DNA from: JAHDDY01 sp964549375
Lineage (GTDB): Bacteria; Pseudomonadota; Alphaproteobacteria; Rhodobacterales; Rhodobacteraceae
Direction of reading: 5' to 3'
Length of the DNA stretch: 11,499 bases
NCBI GenBank assembly: GCA_964549375.1
Contig: CAZJWF010000100.1
Span: forward strand, 1 to 11,499
Of this stretch, positions 6,991 to 11,499 are shown in pieces (the first letter of the stretch is position 1; every line of letters begins with the position of its first letter). The notes beneath the pieces were generated by a model. The model was not told the DNA's origin. It worked only from the letters and a program-made list of their open reading frames with translations, and did no database searches. The translations under genes were made by a program, and so were the position numbers.

Positions 6991-7674
6991 CTATTCTCGT
7001 AATGTCAGAACATCTCCTGAAACGCTAAAGCCGTCCAGCCTATTCAGGAAGGTCATACCGAGAAGCGCAGTTGATAACTCCCCCGGCTGCGAGATGGCGG
7101 CACGCACGTCGTTTACAACAATATCGCCGATCTTAATCGCGTTCAGCCGCACCGGGGCCACGAATGTCGTGCCGTTCGCCGTGCTGACTTGCATCGCAAA
7201 ATTCAGATCGTCATCCGTGAAGCCGATTTCCCGTCCGGCCTCATAAGGCAGAACAACTGAGGATGCGCCTGTATCGACGAGGAAGTTTGTCCTTATTCCA
7301 TTCACCAAGGCAGTTGTTTCGAACTGCCCCGAGAAGCCATTTCGCCGAAGGACGACCTCGCCGCCGCCAATATTTTGAGGGCTGCCGGGGATAATTTCGG
7401 CTTTGACGCGGGCAAAGACCCCGCCGAGTTGATCTTTGTAAGTGTACCCAACGATGAGCAGAAGAAACGCTAAAGCGATGGCGATAATGTTCCGAAAAGT
7501 CTTGAGCCATCCCCCTTGTCTGCGGACACTGACGCCGCCCCAAACAAGCACCAGCAGCAAGACCGCGTAGACAATTCGCATAATCCCATCGGTGCCGCTG
7601 AACACCTCAGGCGCGCGGTCTTGAATGTGCTCGCAACCTGAGAGCAGCAATAGGAGGATCAGGGCGCGGATCAT
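6991..7674 (-). CDS. Membrane-anchored retropepsin-like aspartic protease (clan AA, TIGR02281 type)
   Basis: 227 residues. The C-terminal half is a single retropepsin-like domain with the active-site motif DTGASS (134-139), preceded by FLV and followed by VVLP, then the family-typical AAISQPGELSTALLGMTFLNRL. Retropepsins work as dimers, each subunit giving one Asp. The N-terminus holds two hydrophobic segments (about 33-50 and 62-77), so the catalytic domain is probably periplasmic or at the membrane. A further hydrophobic stretch ends in a lipobox-like LLSGC (Cys14), discussed as a finding. The start ATG overlaps the DUF1289 stop as ATGA, with AAAAGAG upstream. An alternative start at 7581 (Met32) would keep both membrane segments but has a poor ribosome site. 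Substrate unknown. Confidence 0.82.
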   Translation of the reverse strand: MIRALILLLLLSGCEHIQDRAPEVFSGTDGIMRIVYAVLLLVLVWGGVSVRRQGGWLKTFRNIIAIALAFLLLIVGYTYKDQLGGVFARVKAEIIPGSPQNIGGGEVVLRRNGFSGQFETTALVNGIRTNFLVDTGASSVVLPYEAGREIGFTDDDLNFAMQVSTANGTTFVAPVRLNAIKIGDIVVNDVRAAISQPGELSTALLGMTFLNRLDGFSVSGDVLTLRE

Positions 7675-7940
7675 TCGGAATCTCTTTTAGCGAAGCGGCG
7701 ATTGGTGCGGCGTCCCGGCCTCATGATTGGAGCGGCTTTTGCGATCAAAGGTTCGCGTTCAGGTAATTCTGACATAATCCTCTGGCGCTCTGCTGGGTTC
7801 ATCCGCGACCAGCGTGCAATCTCATCCCCCGAACGGAAACACCCCATACACAGTTTTGCACCGGGATGCAGAACGCAGACCTTAACACAAGGCGAGTCAA
7901 TCTCGTCTCGTTTCCAGACTTCATCGCCGAAATCGCTCAT
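7671..7940 (-). CDS. DUF1289 domain protein with four-cysteine motif
   Basis: 89 residues. The core is SPCVKVC (C18, C22) followed by CMGCFRSGDEIARW (C31, C34), then MNPAERQRIMSELPER, which is the DUF1289 pattern. The Cys-X3-C...C-X2-C arrangement could bind zinc or an iron-sulphur cluster; this is inferred and the function is unknown. The C-terminal tail is basic (RPGRRTNRRFAKR). The start ATG 7940 has GCAGGA just upstream. It begins 21 nt after ruvX and its stop overlaps the protease start by 4 nt (ATGA), so the two are probably translationally coupled. Confidence 0.88.
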   Translation of the reverse strand: MSDFGDEVWKRDEIDSPCVKVCVLHPGAKLCMGCFRSGDEIARWSRMNPAERQRIMSELPEREPLIAKAAPIMRPGRRTNRRFAKRDSE

Positions 7941-7961
7941 TCCTGCACCTTAGCTGTCTTT

Positions 7962-8426
7962 TTAGAGTTCTGCCAATCGATCTAAAGCACCTTGCAGGAT
8001 GATTGCAGCGGCGGCGCTGTCGATCAGTGCAGCACGTTTGTCGCGGCGCATTCCCGTTTCTTTCATGGCCTCATCTGCGGTGAAGGTCGATAGTCTTTCG
8101 TCCCATTGCAGAACCGGCAACGCGAAAGTGTCTTCGAGGCTGCGAATAAAGGCGCGAACTGCTTGTGCTCGGCGGCCCGCGCTGCCGTCCATATTGAGGG
8201 GCATTCCGACAATCAGGCCTTTGGCCCCGCGGTGCTCGATCAGAGAATTTAACCTTTCCAAATCGGCGGTCAGGCGCGTGCGGCGGATGGTTTCCAGCGG
8301 AGAGGCATGATGGCGACGCTCGTCACTGATCGCAACGCCAATAGTTTTTGTGCCGGGGTCCAGCCCGATAAGTGCGCCAGATGGGCAGGCAGCGGCGAAC
8401 TCGTCTGCCGTTTCAATCCTTTTCAT
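7962..8426 (-). CDS. ruvX: Putative pre-16S rRNA nuclease RuvX/YqgF
   Basis: RNase H-fold nuclease implicated in maturing the 5' end of 16S rRNA and named as a Holliday-junction resolvase homologue. 154 residues, usual for the family. Seen: GLDPGTKTIGVAISD with catalytic D23, GLIVGMPLNMDGSAG, WDERLST, and a final DSAAAAIILQ carrying the last acidic residue. The N-terminal ~17 residues before the first strand are a common alphaproteobacterial extension. ATG 8426 follows the ccmI stop by 13 nt; I see no clear Shine-Dalgarno site, so translation may depend on coupling to ccmI. Confidence 0.95.
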   Translation of the reverse strand: MKRIETADEFAAACPSGALIGLDPGTKTIGVAISDERRHHASPLETIRRTRLTADLERLNSLIEHRGAKGLIVGMPLNMDGSAGRRAQAVRAFIRSLEDTFALPVLQWDERLSTFTADEAMKETGMRRDKRAALIDSAAAAIILQGALDRLAEL

Positions 8427-8439
8427 ACAGGCGGCGCGA

Positions 8440-9648
8440 TCATAGCGCGCTGTTTAAGCGTTTTGTTGCGTCCGCATCTTCCTGAAATGCCTCTAAGCCG
8501 CGTGTCTGTGCCGCCTTCGCATCCTCTTCGCGCCCCAAAATCTGATAAGACTGAATCAGCATTAGCCATCCTCGCAAGTCATTCGGGTCTTCTTCGAGGC
8601 GTGCAGCCAAGCCGTCTACCATTCCCGCGATCATTGCTTCTTGTTCCTCAGGGCTCATTTCTTCCGCTTCAGCGCGCTGGGCGGAAGTTGGTCCTCGGGG
8701 AATGAGGTCTGAGGGTGGTTGAACGCCGATTTCTGCCGCTGCGTCGCGAACACTATCCTGAACTTGCTTTATCCACGGCGCACCGGGCGGCGCTGTTTCG
8801 AGCATCTTCAGCCAGCCCTCAATCGCGCGGCGCATCTCGCCGCGTTGGGCCAAAGCAACGCTTTTGAAGTAGAGCGCTTGATGAAAATTGTCGTCGAGTG
8901 CCAAAGCTTTGTCGGTGGTTTGCTCAGCCTCAGGAGACATGTAGCCACCTGCCGCGAGGAACATCGCCTCAGCCATATTTGCGTAAAGGTCCGCGTCGGC
9001 TGTCTGAGGGCTGAGTGTCGCGACTTTCTCAAACGCGCGCCAGCTTTCGTCATAAATTTCGAGCGATTTTAGGCTTCGTGCCAATACGCCCCACCCTTCA
9101 GGATCATCAGGAGTTGATTTCAGGCGCTCTTTTACCTTCTCGGTCAGCTCCATCATCTGCGCCCGTGCTTCGGATGGTTCTGGGGCTTCACGCGGTTGTC
9201 TAGCTTGCTGGGCTTCAGCTTGCTCCTGAGAGGGCCGCGTGTCTGGTCGCTGCTCAGAGGCGAAATCCCGTTCTGCATGGGGGACGTCTTGAAGAGTTGG
9301 CGTTCCGAGCTGGCCGTAGACGCCGATACCGAGCACAGGGACGGCAACGGCCGTTACGAGGCCCAAAACTGAGGTTAATCGGCTTGGAGCGGGCTTGGCT
9401 CCGACTTCGATTTCTGCGGCTTCTGCGGCGGCGAGAAGGCGGCGAGACAGTTCAATGCGCGCACTTTCCGCCTCGATCTCCGTTAAAACGCCCCTTGATA
9501 AATCGTGTTCCACCTCTCGCAACTGAGCGCGAAATGCCTCAACATCGTGCTCCGCGCGAGAGGCGAGGGCGGCACGGGGTCTCCAGAATGGCGCGGTCAA
9601 GCCAAGCGTCGCAACGAACGCCAAAATGGCTGCAAAAATCCAGAACAG
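8440..9648 (-). CDS. ccmI: Cytochrome c biogenesis protein CcmI (probable CTG start)
   Basis: Membrane protein of the system I cytochrome c maturation machinery; it binds apocytochrome c and delivers it to the CcmF/CcmH haem ligation complex. 402 residues from the proposed start. Order: membrane helix 1 (about 2-17), the CcmI signature (about 33-74, FRAQLREVEHDLSRGVLTE and ARIELSRRLLAA), helix 2 (about 91-112), then a periplasmic TPR region. The start needs a choice. An in-frame TAG at 9661-9663 overlaps a perfect AGGAGG (9662-9657). The first usable codon after it is CTG 9648-9646, at an ideal 8-nt spacing, and the TTG at 9624 would cut helix 1 in half. No other ccm gene is in the window. 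It heads the five-gene minus-strand run. Confidence 0.92.
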   Translation of the reverse strand: MFWIFAAILAFVATLGLTAPFWRPRAALASRAEHDVEAFRAQLREVEHDLSRGVLTEIEAESARIELSRRLLAAAEAAEIEVGAKPAPSRLTSVLGLVTAVAVPVLGIGVYGQLGTPTLQDVPHAERDFASEQRPDTRPSQEQAEAQQARQPREAPEPSEARAQMMELTEKVKERLKSTPDDPEGWGVLARSLKSLEIYDESWRAFEKVATLSPQTADADLYANMAEAMFLAAGGYMSPEAEQTTDKALALDDNFHQALYFKSVALAQRGEMRRAIEGWLKMLETAPPGAPWIKQVQDSVRDAAAEIGVQPPSDLIPRGPTSAQRAEAEEMSPEEQEAMIAGMVDGLAARLEEDPNDLRGWLMLIQSYQILGREEDAKAAQTRGLEAFQEDADATKRLNSAL

Positions 9649-9676
9649 AACCGATTCCTCCTAATAAACTCGCGTG

Positions 9677-9705
9677 AACGTATTGCTCCGTCTACCCTGC
9701 GGCAA
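9677..9705 (-). promoter_or_regulatory. Candidate promoter of the ccmI operon
   Basis: On the minus strand, TTGCCG (9705-9700) lies 17 bp from TACGTT (9682-9677). The -35 hexamer is identical to that of the ahcY promoter proposed here; the -10 is weak. The inferred start near 9670 leaves a leader of about 20 nt containing the AGGAGG site. Confidence 0.35.
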
Positions 9706-9739
9706 GGTGCGCGCCGTGGGTCATGTCGGTAAGTTGAGC

Positions 9740-9769
9740 TTGAACGGCGGTATTGGGGCGTTGTATGGG
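9740..9769 (+). promoter_or_regulatory. Weak candidate promoter of soxB
   Basis: TTGAAC (9740-9745) and TATGGG (9764-9769) are 18 bp apart. A start near 9776 would make the ATG at 9783 unlikely and favour the ATG at 9822. The motif is weak. Confidence 0.2.
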
Positions 9770-9821
9770 CGACTGAAGAGGCATGGATATGCCAAATCCC
9801 GTCACTCGAAGAGGCAGTGTC

Positions 9822-11087
9822 ATGGCAGCGATCCGCAAACCCCGGTACTCGATATTCTCGCTGGCGAGGAACTCCGTTTCCCACCACCAAGGCTGGGAGC
9901 GTGCATGGCGTTCGCCAGAACCGAAGGCCGAATATGACGTAGTTATCGTAGGGGCAGGGGGGCACGGACTCGCGACCGCTTACTATTTGGCGAAAAACCA
10001 CGGTATTACGAACATTGCTGTTGTCGAAAAAGGCTGGCTCGGCGGCGGGAATACCGGACGGAATACGACCATTATCCGCTCGAATTACCTACAAGACAGT
10101 TCAGCAGCGCTCTTCGAACTATCGCGCAGCCTGTTCGAGACGCTGTCCCAAGAATTGAATTATAATGTGATGTTCAGCCCGCGCGGCGTGCTGATGCTGG
10201 CGCAGACGGAGCATGAGAAGCGCGCTTGGCAGCGCACCTATCATGCGACTCGCCTCAATGACATTTACACCGAATGGGCGGATCCAGAGCGGGTGAAAGA
10301 GATTTGTCCGATCATCAACATGGACCCGAATGCGCGTTTTCCTGTTCTGGGTGGGCTATGGCAGCCGCGAGGAGGAACCGCGCGTCACGATGCGGTGGCT
10401 TGGGGATATGCTCGGGCGGCAGATGAATTGGGCGTCGATGTTATTCAAAACTGCGAAGTCACAGGTATTGAACGCGAAGGCGGCAAAGTCACGGGCGTTC
10501 AGACGACACGCGGCCAGATCAAATGCCGCAAGCTCGGCATCGTTGTTGCCGGTAACACCAGCCGTTTGACAGATATGGCTGGCTTTAGAATGCCGCTCGA
10601 AAGTGTACCGCTTCAAGCGCTTGTTTCGGAACCGATTAAACCGGTTCTCGACATCGTGGTTATGGCGAATACGGTCCACGGTTATATGAGCCAATCTGAT
10701 AAGGGCGAATTGGTTATCGGTGGCGGGACCGATGGATATAACGCATACACACAGCGCGGATCGTTCCATCATGTTGAGGAAACCGTAACAGCGCTGGTCG
10801 AAACCTTCCCGATCATCTCGCGCTTGCGGATGCTGCGCCAGTGGGGCGGCATCGTAGATATTACTGGGGATCGCTCACCGATTATCTCGAAGACCCCGGT
10901 TGATGGAGTGTTCGTCAATTGTGGCTGGGGCACGGGGGGCTTTAAAGCGACGTGCGGCTCTGGCCACTGTTTTGCGGCAACGATTGCGCGGGGCGAGCCG
11001 GATAAAATCGCCGCGCCATTTAGCCTTGATCGATTCACTGAAGGGCGGATGATCGACGAGAGCGTCGCTGCAGCAGTGGCGCACTAA
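9822..11087 (+). CDS. soxB: Sarcosine oxidase beta subunit family protein (solitary)
   Basis: Heterotetrameric sarcosine oxidase demethylates sarcosine to glycine with O2, feeding the one-carbon unit to tetrahydrofolate; the beta subunit carries FAD and covalent FMN. 421 residues from ATG 9822, near the family length. Seen: DVVIVGAGGHG dinucleotide-binding motif (G44, G46, G49), GWLGGGNTGRNTTIIRSNY, TARHDAVAW with H189 matching the FMN-attaching His, WGGIVDITGDRSPI, and YVNCGWGTGGFKAT-type FVNCGWGTGGFKAT near the C-terminus. ATG 9822 has AAGAGG 7 nt upstream and yields the usual RYSIFSLARN N-terminus; in-frame ATGs at 9783 and 9789 are alternatives. No soxD, soxA or soxG follows; the next gene is convergent. 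It is divergent from ccmI. Confidence 0.93.
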   Translation: MAAIRKPRYSIFSLARNSVSHHQGWERAWRSPEPKAEYDVVIVGAGGHGLATAYYLAKNHGITNIAVVEKGWLGGGNTGRNTTIIRSNYLQDSSAALFELSRSLFETLSQELNYNVMFSPRGVLMLAQTEHEKRAWQRTYHATRLNDIYTEWADPERVKEICPIINMDPNARFPVLGGLWQPRGGTARHDAVAWGYARAADELGVDVIQNCEVTGIEREGGKVTGVQTTRGQIKCRKLGIVVAGNTSRLTDMAGFRMPLESVPLQALVSEPIKPVLDIVVMANTVHGYMSQSDKGELVIGGGTDGYNAYTQRGSFHHVEETVTALVETFPIISRLRMLRQWGGIVDITGDRSPIISKTPVDGVFVNCGWGTGGFKATCGSGHCFAATIARGEPDKIAAPFSLDRFTEGRMIDESVAAAVAH

Positions 11088-11125
11088 CCTCCCGATCAAG
11101 GTAGATGAGATTACGCTGAGATGGC

Positions 11126-11160
11126 TCGCATACGTTTGTGCGACTTTCGTGTTGATTTTT
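11126..11160 (+). terminator. Weak candidate terminator of soxB
   Basis: A 5-bp stem TCGCA/TGCGA (11126-11130, 11139-11143) is followed by T-rich sequence ending in TTTTT (11156-11160). The stem is short and the T-tract is distant, so this is only a possibility. Confidence 0.2.
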
Positions 11161-11170
11161 CCGTTTTCGG

Positions 11171-11499
11171 TTATGGCTCTAGACTGAGTACGGATCCGGT
11201 AATGTCATTGGGTCTATAGGTGGTGCAGCCTTTACAGCCTGCAGCGTAAGCTTCGCGATAGACGTCTTTGAAGGGCTCAAAGTCGATTGTTTTAGGGCAA
11301 TTGACCGTTTTTGAGATCGAGCTTTCTACCCATCGCCGGGCCGCGGCCTGCATCGCCACATGGTTTGTCGGGGTAGGCGACATTGCGGTGACGAATTGTG
11401 CGGGTAACTTTATGTTTTCGCCGAATTTCTCGCGATAAAGCCGAACGGCGTAGTCTTCCATTTTCTCAACCCGCTCATCGCCGCCGGACAGTTTAATTT
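11171..11499 (-). CDS. nrdJ: B12-dependent (class II) ribonucleotide reductase, C-terminal end (partial)
   Basis: Class II reductases make deoxyribonucleotides with adenosylcobalamin instead of an oxygen-dependent radical. Only the last 108 or so residues are in the window; the frame is open to the right edge. Seen: IKLSGGDERVEKMEDYAVRL, SPTPTNHVAMQAAARRWVESS, ISKTVNCPKT and YREAYAAGCKGCTTYRPND, a pattern typical of the end of the catalytic barrel in this family. The protein stops 8 residues after ITG, at SVLSLEP. I recall many alphaproteobacterial homologues continuing beyond this point, either with a short Cys-bearing tail or a long extra domain, so this version looks short. It is convergent with soxB, 83 bp apart. 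Symbol is by family; full length and subtype cannot be judged here. Confidence 0.88.
   Translation of the reverse strand, partial: IKLSGGDERVEKMEDYAVRLYREKFGENIKLPAQFVTAMSPTPTNHVAMQAAARRWVESSISKTVNCPKTIDFEPFKDVYREAYAAGCKGCTTYRPNDITGSVLSLEP

Noticed and set aside
8440..9624. Plus-strand open frames opposite ccmI (for example 8719-9072 and 9297-9677)
   Set aside because: They mirror the CcmI frame and show no family features of their own.

Overview
The window looks like chromosomal housekeeping DNA from an alphaproteobacterium, most likely a Rhodobacterales (Roseobacter-type) species of moderate GC content. The main reasons are AhcY ending in FKPEHYRY, a SoxB beta subunit of the roseobacter type, a B12-dependent ribonucleotide reductase, a CcmI with the alphaproteobacterial layout, and a DUF1289/retropepsin-like gene pair. 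I assign this by recognising families, not by database search. I see no insertion sequence, integrase, CRISPR array, rRNA or tRNA.

Layout. (1) 1-2813, minus strand: ahcY followed by metK, two linked steps of the methyl cycle (SAH hydrolysis and SAM synthesis), with a strong stem-loop between them. metK runs off the left edge, missing only its last codons. (2) 2707-3278: a 572-bp divergent intergenic region with a good promoter for ahcY, one for rpmI, a 20-bp inverted repeat in an AT-rich patch, and some unproven small ORFs. (3) 3279-5702, plus strand: rpmI-rplT (L35, L20) ending in a textbook terminator. dusA starts only a few bases after it and overlaps a gene for a PhyH-type Fe(II)/2-oxoglutarate dioxygenase by 8 nt. 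(4) 9648-5707, minus strand: a tight five-gene run, ccmI > ruvX > DUF1289 > membrane retropepsin-like protease > TTC38-like TPR protein. Gaps are 21 nt or less and one overlap is 4 nt, so this is probably one operon. (5) 9822-11087, plus strand: a solitary soxB (sarcosine oxidase beta subunit) divergent from ccmI, without its usual soxD/A/G partners. (6) 11171-11499, minus strand: the C-terminal end of a B12-dependent class II ribonucleotide reductase running off the right edge.

Most of the window is ordinary. The points most worth a second look are: a probable CTG start for ccmI; a dusA start pressed against the rplT terminator; translational coupling of dusA to an uncharacterised oxygenase next to ribosomal protein genes; the orphan soxB; the short C-terminus of the ribonucleotide reductase; and the inverted repeat with nearby small ORFs upstream of ahcY. 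I did not find convincing evidence of an undescribed multi-gene system.
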